This document shows positions 54,101-63,289 of a stretch of DNA of 64,000 nt, piece after piece. Every line of letters starts with the position of its first letter. The stretch's first letter is position 1. Where the stretch lies: positions 1,831,992-1,895,991 of the forward strand of contig NC_090611.1 of assembly GCF_004359215.1 (NCBI RefSeq), in the 5' to 3' direction. A program made the translations under genes and the position numbers. Below the pieces are notes generated by a model, which saw only the letters and a program-made list of their open reading frames with translations, was not told the DNA's origin and searched no databases. The stretch comes from Bremia lactucae (lineage: Eukaryota > Oomycota > Peronosporomycetes > Peronosporales > Peronosporaceae).

Positions 54101-56679
54101 GCAATTCGTCTTGGCTGCGTCACGTAGATGTTAACAGGACGCTCGGAGGTAGCATTGCTGCGAGCCCAAGAATCGTACAAAAATTGGGGTACAGATGTAC
54201 TTTTGCCACAGCCGGTTTCGCCTTGGATGATTGTCAATTGATTTGCTTTCACGTTCTTCAAAATTTCATCGCGATGGGCAAACACTGGCAACGTTTTCAT
54301 TATTCCTTTGAGACTCACCGTCTTAGTTGACTCTTTTTTATTTTCCACGACGTACGCTGAACCATCGCGCACTGCGCTATCAGTACCAATACGCTTCGCC
54401 ACAGAAGATGGCATCAATCCCTTTACAGATTGAGCATTGAACGCTGGAGCCGAGGCATTGAGATGGAAAGAGTCTTTTTTTGGTGACACCGGCAATCGAA
54501 AATTAAATAGCGAGGCAGGTGGCTGAGGTAGCGTAGCGGCAGGGGGTGCTTTAGCTGTTACTGGTAAGAGCTTGGGATTATTGGTGCTTGAAAGATTATA
54601 TCCTTTACTCTGCATAGCATGTTCTAGTGCTGCAGACGCCGCACTTTTAGAATGCACGTTAATATGCACCACATCGACGGGGAGAAGAATTAATGCTTTC
54701 ATACGCTGCATTGTCGCACAAACGTAAGTGAAATGAGACCTAAACGAATTTTTGTCCGTAATTTCGTCAAAAAGATCCGTTGCTTGGGCGACTTCCCTTC
54801 GAGATAGATTTTCGTTATTTTTTTGTGCAGAATTTTTCTCGCGCTGCATCAAGGTATGACACACTCGAATAAATACTTCACCCGAAAAATAGGTAGTACA
54901 CTCCAACGAACTGCTTCCCAGAAGAGGGCGCAAATGATGCAACTGCTTTAGCGCTTCCAGAAAACTACTTACGACAGCGTAAATTTCCATATTCATACTT
55001 TGCTCGTCAAATTTTACCGAGTCTCGATCGGCCGGTTTTTGTTTTGATAGATCCACGGCCATGGAGATTAAGGATGACAGCAATAAAAGCTCTAAAAGTC
55101 GATCATCCAGCAAGCTTGAATGCTTTAAGTATAAGCGATCCTGTTTCCACAAAACTAGCAGCGCAAACACAATATTCTTTACCGCAATTCCTTGTTTGTC
55201 CTTTTTTCCTAGCATATTAGCTAATTGTCCTACTTTGGGGGTACCACCACTCGGATCTTCATACAAAAGGACAAACATCAATGAACTAAACATCAGTTCC
55301 ACTCTATTAGCACTGCGTCCTTGAATCGGGATCGACAAAAAAGGATGAAGAAACTTTAACGGAGCAACCTGAACCTGTACACAATTTGTACCGGTCCACT
55401 CCTCGATCACCGATTTGCCTAACACTAAATAAGACAGACGTCGCGCTGGCGCGTGCATTCCATCAAGACATTTTTCATCGAAGCCAGGTATGGAGGCCAA
55501 GGCATCAAATCGATGGCTTAGCCCACACGCTTCTGTTTCCAAGATATCGATTGCCATGGGTGGATAATCATAGTGATCAATCAGCTTTTTGTACAGCTTT
55601 AGCTTCTTAGCGGGTAAGATAGACTCAATTTTCATTGGAAATTTTCTTGAAAAGGAAGCACCGTATCCGTAGAAACGGTAGATTTCAAACAGCGCTCGCA
55701 AAAAACCTGTTTTTTTCGTCTCAAGACATTTTAAAAATGGATTTTCTAGCATCGGCATGTGCTCACGAATCCATTCAGCCGCATCAGCTGGATACAGCGA
55801 GCCCTGTATTCTCTGCACTGGAAAATCAAATTCCGTGGCCATGTTGTAATCCGTGTCCAGCAACGATGTCAAATCATTGCCACATAAGATTGCCAAGTCC
55901 ACCAGCTGCTCCACTTCAAGTCCAAGTGATGCTGCCACTAAATTAGGTGAAAAGACACGCGCTCGAACTTGCAGTTGCTGATCGTGCTCAATCCTTAGCT
56001 TTTCAAAAGGAATATATTTCACTCCGCTCATAATTAAAAAATCTGAATCTTCCGCCAACACTGCAAATGCTTCCCCTGACTGAACAAGATGACCTAGCTC
56101 TTCATCGGCTTCTCGAGTGGCTGTTTGAATCTTAATCCCGTGTTTTCTTAGTACTCCTCGCAATTTCTCTCGAGCGAACGGGAAACGACCGTTAGTCTGC
56201 AGCAACGTTTTAGCAATAATGCTGTTTCGCTGAAAGCTCCGCCGTGCTGTATTTTCCATCGAATTTTGAGCAATGACTCGACTGGACTCGTCACTTTCTA
56301 AACTAAGAGTCTCCTCGAGTTTCTGGGCTAGCTGCTTAATTTGTTCAGCTTTCTGTAGCGCGCGATCCGCTAGGCAATAGCCTTTACGATGATTATCGCC
56401 ACCGAAACACAGCGGTGGGTCGGTAATGAAAATGAGACGAATCTTGCGTTCATACAAGCACTCAATCCATGCATCCACATATCGTTCGAGTCGCAAAGTG
56501 CATCCGCCCAAGAGCAGCCACGAGGACGATGCGGTGCTCTCTTTGAAAAGTTCTTTGCATAAATGGTAGAGATAACCCACAAAATCCACTGCTAGTGTTA
56601 CATCATACAGATCCGGTACCTCGGCCGATGTCTTAGCTTCGTTCTGACGGCAATAGCTTGTCAGTCCGCGCACGCCCAT
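51175..56679 (-). CDS. XPG/FEN1-type PIN nuclease fused to a DEVH-box RNA helicase (1,834 aa)
   Basis: One intronless frame. Residues 1-280 form an XPG/FEN1 PIN domain nearest in layout to Asteroid (ASTE1) proteins: MGVRGLTSYC start, then seven acidic residues at the FEN1 metal positions, D32 (LAVDFVGYLYHL), D87 (FITDPP), E190 and D192 (TREADEELGHL), D211 and D213 (AEDSDFLI), D269 (LCGNDLTSLL). A helical arch-like segment (105-185) separates them. Residues 280-680 are helical and unassigned; 690-790 are Pro/Ser-rich linker. Residues 795-1310 are a helicase: GETGCGKST 820-828, TQPRR 854-858, DEVH 931-934, SAT 963-965, ATNIAESSVTIPD 1138-1150, QRAGRAGR 1188-1195. The spacing and the TGYMVERIIHDPE segment recall TDRD9/Spindle-E and DHX36/57 proteins. 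The 1310-1834 part is helical with a Cys pair at 1694/1697; no tudor domain is obvious. Predicted to process or unwind RNA or structured nucleic acid; substrate and location unknown. Motifs look intact. Confidence 0.95.
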   Translation of the reverse strand: MGVRGLTSYCRQNEAKTSAEVPDLYDVTLAVDFVGYLYHLCKELFKESTASSSWLLLGGCTLRLERYVDAWIECLYERKIRLIFITDPPLCFGGDNHRKGYCLADRALQKAEQIKQLAQKLEETLSLESDESSRVIAQNSMENTARRSFQRNSIIAKTLLQTNGRFPFAREKLRGVLRKHGIKIQTATREADEELGHLVQSGEAFAVLAEDSDFLIMSGVKYIPFEKLRIEHDQQLQVRARVFSPNLVAASLGLEVEQLVDLAILCGNDLTSLLDTDYNMATEFDFPVQRIQGSLYPADAAEWIREHMPMLENPFLKCLETKKTGFLRALFEIYRFYGYGASFSRKFPMKIESILPAKKLKLYKKLIDHYDYPPMAIDILETEACGLSHRFDALASIPGFDEKCLDGMHAPARRLSYLVLGKSVIEEWTGTNCVQVQVAPLKFLHPFLSIPIQGRSANRVELMFSSLMFVLLYEDPSGGTPKVGQLANMLGKKDKQGIAVKNIVFALLVLWKQDRLYLKHSSLLDDRLLELLLLSSLISMAVDLSKQKPADRDSVKFDEQSMNMEIYAVVSSFLEALKQLHHLRPLLGSSSLECTTYFSGEVFIRVCHTLMQREKNSAQKNNENLSRREVAQATDLFDEITDKNSFRSHFTYVCATMQRMKALILLPVDVVHINVHSKSAASAALEHAMQSKGYNLSSTNNPKLLPVTAKAPPAATLPQPPASLFNFRLPVSPKKDSFHLNASAPAFNAQSVKGLMPSSVAKRIGTDSAVRDGSAYVVENKKESTKTVSLKGIMKTLPVFAHRDEILKNVKANQLTIIQGETGCGKSTSVPQFLYDSWARSNATSERPVNIYVTQPRRIAAIELANTVAKMREGNEFKEDGIVGKVIGYRIGQKQMISSETKITYVTTGYMVERIIHDPEALMKITHLVLDEVHERSMDVDLLLLLLKLQLKDHSHLRLVIMSATMDAQVLIKYLQKALSTNLVSKKPLFVGSKRYPVENVYLDTLSDWFPGLWRRRQKELVLMKDQFHVLSQSRLKASSQMAKKAIVKIHEKQMTLIQEMVLLLIEGQSYQAGPQSQCILIFLPGIGSINALYDSLSPLAARGQNVQVMVLHSGIELEHQQEAFKLLSGKSTKIILATNIAESSVTIPDVTHVINCAIEKQIEMPNAGCSHAEVLVDTWCSRASALQRAGRAGRVMPGMAFHLFTEAFRDLCMADYNTPELLRKPLDRIVLQLKGQLKDFGVPSILLQQALDAPDLSHIDGAYKLLAAFNAIDSTEEEHSRLTKFGSFVCHLPLSLELCRLLMTGTYLVQDVTSTNGSWPLLFNIVILVAILSVPDLFVMPSFYHVQSVQLYVNEMKKNLQAKLELDGGMWSEPLSIWLFYMKTMSEQRVDVKRSLNSTFRKMCISARRFQTLNFLISDLCARLVALSKSKTGDFKQLLDTKAIIMLSKLDAYASSQRMDKELLAYAQDAVAHKQNEVCILRFLIIQNYGEHLIGSTREKPSKFADDDLEGNDRVDLTINKDDAANFNILSNRDKATLFNQLAGSADPMDELAALAHDKNIVSIYSYATPRHQTEDKKECFSEFTKDTVERMSFPVSLVYYIRGEKFPINLSIRHSPHEREQGFKFRVAGSNSCNLSWKQQRDNVKASTGSRSLFSLPIRSLTTQMKKGSPEPKLLAVYADRLFTGDETRMWCTNCTLLPPTSMCYYAIMLLVTARTHTNIQLLVDATAGGILHVKVGAQDAIFPRKMALKVTVLLTINAVRTALSDALNASVGAKRVCVTDLLALSDDNIFMMESKANAQQCKWQRLAITETDKVFRGQGETPACFPELFLI

Positions 56680-56992
56680 GGTTCAATTTATTGAAACAAT
56701 CTTTTTTATTTTCAAGTCAATTTCAAATCGTCCGCTTCCATACATAAGTTGATTTATCAAGAGAATTGATAAAAAGTAGGGAAACGTTAAAACGGCCCCC
56801 CCCCCCATTGCTGCTTCGGAGTTTCCAAGCCGGCACAAAACGATAAAAATATTGCAAAAAGAGGGTAGAAAAAGTAAAAAATAATTATATAATATTCATA
56901 AAAAAAAAGATTTTTTTAAAAGAAGGTTTTTTAAGAAAAATACCCCCCTCCGTCAATACACTCAACAATATGATCAAACATACCCAAACGAT
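56680..56992. other. Upstream region of the nuclease-helicase gene
   Basis: A 313-bp AT-rich promoter region with an 11-base C run (56796-56806) and several A and T runs. I found no clear oomycete initiator. LTR-B begins directly beyond it at 56993. Confidence 0.5.
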
Positions 56993-57584
56993 TGTAACGG
57001 GGTGTATCGTTACATGAAATTAACACTTAAAGATTGTTAATTAACATATTATCTGAAAGGTAAATAATATTTGGAGAATATTACTTTACATGTTAACATC
57101 TAAAAGCTTATCCAATGGTAGATAAAGACCATTATATCTACTTTCTCCGCGGTCCAGTCAGCGCTGGACGCGCGCAAAGAGAAAGACAGATAAGACTTTT
57201 AGTACATTTTTTGTATTATTTTATAGTTAAGTTAGTATTAAGTAGATAGACAAGAAGAACTTAATTATATTAATACAATTTTTAATTAATCCACTTTAAA
57301 GCAAGTGTTTTACAGAGAAGACTTCCTCTGCACGTACTAGTGTACGCGAAGTGATGTGAGGCACTACTCGCACTGAGGCAGAGCGAAGTGGACTTGTACT
57401 GAAGCATTACAAGTCGGCAGTGTCCCGTTACACAGATCTGACATACCATAACAATACATTTGCGACTATTCATGTTTAATGATCAATCATTGCTCGAAGA
57501 CCACAAGATATCACCGACATATATAACTACTCAGGTGACGTATGGGACGTGGGCATTGATGTAGTACCCGTTGCGCACGAGGAT
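56993..57584 (+). mobile_element. LTR of family B with a short piece of leader
   Basis: 56993-57432 is a 440-bp LTR-B in plus orientation, TGTAACGGGGTGTATCG to TGTCCCGTTACA. The 150 bp that follow resemble the untranslated leader of B2 (reverse strand of 37200-37300: CGAAG-ACCACA and ATGGACATG-like segments). So this is the 5' end of a B element cut off by LTR-D. The flank ACGAT has no matching copy after 57432. Confidence 0.7.
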
Positions 57585-58068
57585 TGTAGCGGAGCTACCT
57601 CGCTCCTAAAGTCAGAGGAAGACTTTCAGACTCAGAGAGTCACTTAGTTCTATTGAACTAATGGGTTTAACAACTAAGGGAGTCGTACAAGCTATCAAAG
57701 CTCAGGAATCCTAGTTCAAGGGATTCAGGGGTTCGTAGAACCAAGTGGCAATTAGTGCCCAAGAGAATATACCTTAGAAAGGCTTCTATCTCTTCCAGAT
57801 CAATGCGGAAGCCTTAGAAAGGCACTTAACGCTTTAAGATCAAAAGGGGAACTGCACTTTATTAAATTACTTAAATCTAAAACCTTACCCTAGCTAATTT
57901 AAAATAGATTTTGCCGCCAGATTTATATCTGGCGGCGTCCACATTTCTTACCCATAATAAATGGGATTTAAGTAACTAACTATTTTACAATCAGATAAAA
58001 GGGTATTTTACCCATAAAGTAAATGTACCACAACAACGGTTCTCCAACCGATGTGTGCCCCCATTTCA
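57585..58068 (-). mobile_element. 3' LTR (family D) of a minus-strand element
   Basis: A 484-bp LTR-D, minus orientation, TGTAGCGGAGCTACC to CCCCATTTCA. The adjoining plus-strand bases CCCTCCCCCATC (58069-58080) are the complement of a polypurine tract, which makes this the 3' LTR of the element to its right. Confidence 0.8.
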
Positions 58069-58179
58069 CCCTCCCCCATCAGACTGTTGACACCGAGTGA
58101 CAACATTCGCTTCATTTCCTATTTGAGGTTGGACCTAAACAGCTAACTATTCGGTTGTGTTTTTCTTTCCTTTTGTCTC

Positions 58180-59365
58180 ATGACAATCAAGCGTGAGTCA
58201 CAGACTCTTAGCACCTTCCTCGACGACAAGGGAATGGTGGACTTTGAAAGTCACTCCCCATCAGAGGAGGAGGAGAAAGAACGTCGTTCTCTCACGCCTT
58301 TTCCTCCGGATGAACGTCGTCGGGCCCCGAATCCCTTCCCAGAACCTGGTGCCGCTGATGCCTTAACTGCATTGAGCAGGACACGGGACCCACGTTAGTG
58401 GGTCGTCTGCGAAGACACCCACCCAACCTCGCGCTAAGCACGCGCCGCGTTAATACGCCGGCAGCGTCCAATGCCTTAGTCGAAACGCCGACAGCTACTG
58501 CTGCTGTTGCGTTAACGGGGCTTAAGAATCCATCCCAATTTAACAGTGAGAATGTTGATCCGTCGCTTAATGTCGACACAATGAGTCAACACCGTTGCCG
58601 TCACCTCATAGTAGTGGTGGGGATATTGAGCTAATAAGGAAGGATGATGGCGCATTATTGCCCATTCAAACCTCTCTCATTGCTCATAACATGGAGACAG
58701 CAACATTTACTAATGCTGTCTCGTCGTATGCGCTGCATAGCGCAGCGACCATTAATGAGAGCGCTGCCCATAAAGGTGCAGCTACTTCTTCGTTGGGTAA
58801 AACCACAACGCCTTATGCTCATACCATTATCCATAATGGTTCTGCAATAGAGGATCCGGAGCCTAAAGCTCCGCCGACGACACATGAACGTGCTCAGTCG
58901 GTGTCACAAGCCAGTCGTTTTGAACGTGGCTATGTGACGGGTGGCCTATATATATCACTGATGCCCCCTCTACCGGAATGGCCTCGTTTAAACGGGCCAA
59001 GAGCGTCGCTCCTAGAGCGCGATCTTCTAGACGTACATAATTATTATGGCGTCTTTAATTCATGGAGGGCTCAGGGAAAATTGCTTGGGCGTATTTTTTC
59101 GAACCCGGTCGTGTTGCGTTCAAATGAAATGCCCGACGAATACGAGGCGGAATTTCTGCGCCGCATTCAGCCACATTCCGATGTGATGAAACAGCGGTCG
59201 CAACGAATTAATTTCGCCCCCTTGCGTGTGAAAGAAATCATGGGCGGTACTGTACCCCCTGTTTCTTCTCACAACGCTGCTTCTGCTTGTCCATTTGATA
59301 CTAGCGAAGAGGCATCAGCTGGCCTTTTCATAGGCAGCCACCAAGCCGGGCACACCAATACGTAG
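58180..59365 (+). pseudogene. Antisense ORF of the minus-strand element (two frameshifts)
   Basis: Opposite in strand to the chromodomain and integrase beside it. Three open stretches follow one another: 58180-58398 (begins MTIKRESQTLSTFLDDKGM, acidic and Pro-rich), 58398-58634 (Ala/Thr-rich, QFNSENVDPSLNVD), and 58595-59365 (256 codons, with PPLPEWPRLNGPRASLLERD, VHNYYGVFNSWRAQGKLLG and EYEAEFLRRIQPHSDVM). They would join into one protein of roughly 390 aa if two frameshifts are allowed for. Its last codons lie on the complement of the chromodomain. I see no match to a known family. It sits at the same place as the antisense ORFs of families B and E, but its sequence is not clearly related to theirs. 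Confidence 0.55.
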
Positions 59366-59500
59366 GGTATCGATCGGTTCCCAAGAGTCGAAACTGTTCG
59401 GGTAACCTTTCCATTGGACGAGGATCTGACACCTTTGCATCACGGAGCGGTAGGCAAGCAACCTTACAACAAGGAAGCGTTGGATCCCACCCGCATCCAT
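59315..59500 (-). pseudogene. Chromodomain of the minus-strand A-type pol
   Basis: A 61-codon frame has FLVVRLLAYRSV and QILVQWKGYPNSFDSWEPID, a well-kept chromodomain signature including the Trp of SWEP. It is separated from the integrase frame by a frameshift at about 59500. Confidence 0.85.
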
Positions 59501-59548
59501 CAGTCGGGCGGCGCCAGATAGGAGTGGCGATCGTGCCCCAACTCGCGG

Positions 59549-60540
59549 CTACCTTACCTTCGTCCGTTCAGTCACAGGCGTAAAGCGCTGCTGAACGACG
59601 TATTGCGGATCTCGAAGGTCAAGTCTCGCGACTGACCTCGGATCTTTTTGATGTCTGAGCGAAGGCTCGTCAGCGTTAGGAACGCCTGAAGACTCGCTTG
59701 GACCTATTCGAGAGAATAGTGCTGAGGGATCGGCGTTACTTGCGTGTTGTCCCTCGCTCTCCGAGTCCTGTTCGTGGTGGAAGGATTCGGTCGGCTGATA
59801 GCTTTTCGCCTTCTCCGTCTTCCTCACCCGAACGACGCTTGACTCACAGTCGATGGATGACATTATTTCGGTAAAATACCGTTTCAGACGACCCACGTAA
59901 AATACGGGGTGCGTCTTCATATACGGGGGAAGGGTGAGCCTATAATTTAGGTCTCCAACCTCTTCTACCACCGTAAAGGGCCCAATGAAACGCGGCAACA
60001 ACTTCGTAGTACCTCCAGGTAGTACAAAAATTGCATTCTTAGGTACGGTAACAGTACTTAATAGTACTCTTTCACCCACTCGAAAGCATTCATTATTTCT
60101 GCGACCAATAAGGTCCGCATATTCTTTTTGCTTGTCCTGTGCGCTTGCCATCGCGTCACAGACTTTTCGTGTGATGGCTAATCGCTCACCCACAAAGCGT
60201 TGAGCCTCGCTCACGCTTTTAGCATCAAACTCGCCTATGATACCGCCGAGAGCTCGGTCAAAAGGCGTAGATATTTTGACCACTGCTAAACTGGCAGGGT
60301 CACTACGGCGAATTTCTGTCTTTGAGATGATACCCTCATGGGTCATCGTCATATTGACGAAACTATGTCCCTCTTTCGCACCAGGCATAGTGAGGGGTCC
60401 TCTTCCACTAAGCCTCGGGCTGCGCACAAATGACACTGGCGTCCGAGGATGGCGCAGTCCGTTATTATAAGACGGTATCTCACCCGTACTGGCGTGGACA
60501 CTGTTATTTATAGCGAACTCATATTTATAGCGAACTCATG
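59549..60540 (-). pseudogene. Integrase C-terminal region of a minus-strand A-type element
   Basis: The 295-codon frame 59549-60436 contains SFVRSPRLSGRGPLTMPGAK, ASAQDKQKEYADLIGRRNNE, FRVGERVLLSTVTVPKNAIF, TKLLPRFIGPFTVVEEVGDL and MKTHPVFYVGRLKRYF: the whole GPF/Y-type module. It is nearly the same as A1 50340-50730, which is cut off earlier. Upstream on the minus strand the integrase core is missing: at about 60520 the sequence changes to a gag of another family. Confidence 0.85.
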
Positions 60541-61330
60541 TTTCAGACTAAAGTCCTCTTGTTCCGCTACAGAGATCGCATGATCAAGCGACTCTAGATC
60601 GAGCCGGAACAGGTGAGTCTTGACAAGACCTTTAATAACACAATAACCTGTGTTTGTTCATCTATCGGGTGGCTCACGATAGAACGTACTAGGCATTGTG
60701 TATGTTGGGCATAAGTGTGAATATCATGCTTGTCTACTTGGGCCCTGAATTTGGCATGTGGTGGCTCATAGGTTTGTCTGAGCCGGGTCATACGACCCAA
60801 ACATAAATGGGTCGAAAGCTTGAGCCCTTAATCCCAAATTTGGCTCATTTGGCCAAGTAAGACATGCCAAATTTCACTTTCGTCGCACCATCATCGATGC
60901 GGCGAGCTTCAATGGTGTCGTCTTACTTGACGAACTATCGTAGAAGAGAGTCGCCTTCGTTTGTCTTAAATTCAGATATTTAGATCTTTAAGCTTTCGGG
61001 TCGACGCAAAAGCGTTGGCCCACTAGCAGCATGTAAATGCTGCGGTCTCAACAAGTCCAACTGTCAAGCACCTTGCTCTCTACACCTCTGTGTTTTGAGA
61101 GCCTCGCTGGTAAATCAAGGTTACTTTTTCTTCGGCCATGTCGAGTTATTGTTGTATGAACTCGGCTACAGCCGCATTTTTGTAGGGTGAACAACATGGC
61201 GCTAACAGTGGCCAGCCTACGGCCATATCATAACTTATATTTTCCTCTTATAGTAAATAGTTTTTATCATTTCTCGTATAGAAAATTATATTTATATAAC
61301 GAGACATCCCGTTTCATAACGGTAGCAGAT
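60541..61330 (-). pseudogene. Gag remnant and LTR fragment of family E type
   Basis: Minus-strand frames read VRSIVSHPIDEQTQVIVLLK (60594-60700) and the preceding gag segments seen in E1 and E2, including a GSTRKRRPESLKI-like stretch near 61010 and the coiled-coil QQ-rich region near 61070. At 61205-61320 an LTR-E fragment follows (TTCCTCTTATAG, TATATAACGAGACATCCCG). It is a decayed element joined directly to the A-type integrase. Confidence 0.55.
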
Positions 61331-61609
61331 TTAGTATAAATTAGTTGACGTCGCAAGGCAGCCTGCGGGCATTGCTATGATATTGCCCTGTACATTAGCA
61401 CTTTAAATGCATTAAAATATTAGCCATTGTGGGGAATTTACCAAAAGACTGATAAATATTTACTTTTTGGGAAACTTTAAACGACCCCCGGGATTACAAA
61501 ATAAAATGACCCATTTAAAGCAGTGTTTCTTATTTAGTATAATTAAGCAAAGAACGTACAAGATTTTGTGCCTTACAAAATGTTCATTCTTTTTGTGTAA
61601 ATGCGCACT

Positions 61610-62700
61610 TGGTAGCACTTATTGGTCCTTCCCACGACCCGCATCTCTGCGCGTGTATGTAAGGATAAGCCTCAACATCGATTGGGCTCATTTCCCCCAC
61701 CACTTTGAACATCATCGGGAGGTGGCAGGACATATGGTGCAGGGACTTGGTGAACAAGCCCTGGCCAGGCTCCTGAGCAGTCCTCCTGAGCAACATGTTG
61801 CTCAGTTGGAGCGGTTTGAGGCATTCCTGCTCGGACAGCAGAGAGCCGCGTCCGTGGCACAGGGCCAATTCGCGGCGGAATTTGTCACTCAGATTCAGGA
61901 TGAGCTGAGGCATGAGCAGGCTCGGAGCAAGGCTCTTAACAGGACTGTATGATGATCTCTGCTCGGCCGCATTAGCCGAGGCCCATTTGGATAAACCCGC
62001 CCAAGTTCGATGGAACTGCAGCGCTCCCGATTGTCCACTGGCTGTGAGCCGTGGAGCAATGCGGTGTCGCGCAGCTCATCGAGGACGACAGCCGGATGGT
62101 GTCGTACGCCATGTCGCACCTGCGCGGTAAGGCCTCCGAGTGAGCTTACTCGGCGCTTATGGCGGACGTCAAGGCATTCCCTACATGGACGATCTTTAAG
62201 ACAAAGACTACTAGCCGCCGAACAACGAAGTGTTGTTTCAGGCGTGCTTCTTTGGAGCGTGACAAGCGAAGCGATCTCTGCAAGAGTATGTGCAATAGAT
62301 GCGCTCGCTGTCGGCGTCCATTACCGTAGGTCCGATTTTGGAGCACATTAAAGTGCCCACGTTTATGAACGGACTACGACATGACCCATCGCGGCAGGCC
62401 TTTTTCAGAAAGGTCCCGTCGACAATGGAAGAGGCAATTCAAATTGCCTTGATTGAGGAGCAATCCAACAACAGAGCCTCGGAGACAGCTGGTATAAGCC
62501 GTCGGCCGAGAGGCCAGATGCTACTCCCATGGAGTTGGGCAATGTACACGTTGTCTGCTACAAATGCGGCAAGCGCGGCCATATGATGGCTCGCTGCTAT
62601 GCCAGGGTCCCTGCTGGAGCAAAGACGCCCAGCAAGAGAACTCCCTTCCCAAAGAGCGATGGCAGAACCAGCGTGCGAGACGCATGAGTTCTGCATCGAC
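61610..62700 (+). pseudogene. A2 gag
   Basis: The internal part of a second family-A element. It opens with CTTGGTAGCACTT (61609-61621), the same primer-binding site as A1, but without LTR to its left. Gag segments: PPEQHVAQLERFEAFLLGQQ, QIQDELRHEQARSKALN, then in other frames HLRGKASE near 62115, MRSLSASITVGPILEHIKVP (62299) and the knuckle CYKCGKRGHMMARC at about 62557-62598. Several frameshifts and stops. 61331-61609 upstream is non-coding and not assigned. Confidence 0.8.
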
Positions 62701-62797
62701 CACTGAGGGGTCGGAAAATGCAGGAGCGCAGTAGGGGCGGGATGCCCTACTGACGCGGACTCTGAAAGCTACCCCTAAGTCCAGAGTTGTCGAACAA

Positions 62798-63270
62798 ATG
62801 GGTAGCATAGTACCTGGGGTCTCGAAATTTCGGACCTCAACCATGCTGGTCTATAGCGCTCGAGTACGAGGCTACGACCAGGTGATGACCCTCCTAGTGG
62901 ATTCTGGTGCATCGCAAAACTTTGTAAAACTCGCGGCGGTAAGAAAGAGACCGGCGATGTTTGAGTCGCTTTGCCAGGATGGCAAGCGAGAAAATGCGAC
63001 CGTTCGTTTAGCGAACGGCACGCTTGTTAAGTCTAAGGGAGTTCAGGTAGAACTCGCCTTCAGCTTTAGTGACTTCTCTTGTAATGAAAAGTTCACAGTG
63101 CTAAGTATGGAGAGTCCGTAGGTGTTCGGGGCCGTCAATGACGAAGTTGCGGAGGCATCCTCAATTGAGGTGCCCCGGCAAGACTTTAAAACTGCCGAGG
63201 ATATAGTTAATCTCCCGGAGATGTCGTGGGATCTGTTCCTTGCCGAACTAAAGAAAAGAAAGATTAACAA
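62798..63270 (+). pseudogene. A2 protease
   Basis: Frame 62798-63121: MLVYSARVRGYDQVMTLLVD, active site LVDSGASQNFV, RLANGTLVKSKGVQVELAFS and the colinear C-terminal part FSDFSCNEKFTVLSMESP. This copy shows the natural order across the point where A1 is inverted. Stops at 63119 and later. Confidence 0.8.
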
Positions 63271-63289
63271 ATAGTCACACCAGTTCCGA

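Noticed and set aside
53929..54330. Plus-strand ORFs opposite the nuclease-helicase gene
   Set aside because: All lie within the conserved minus-strand helicase frame and carry no motif of their own.
57433..57437. A target duplication for LTR-B 56993-57432
   Set aside because: The flanks are ACGAT and CAGAT; they do not match, and leader sequence follows the LTR, so it is not a clean solo LTR.
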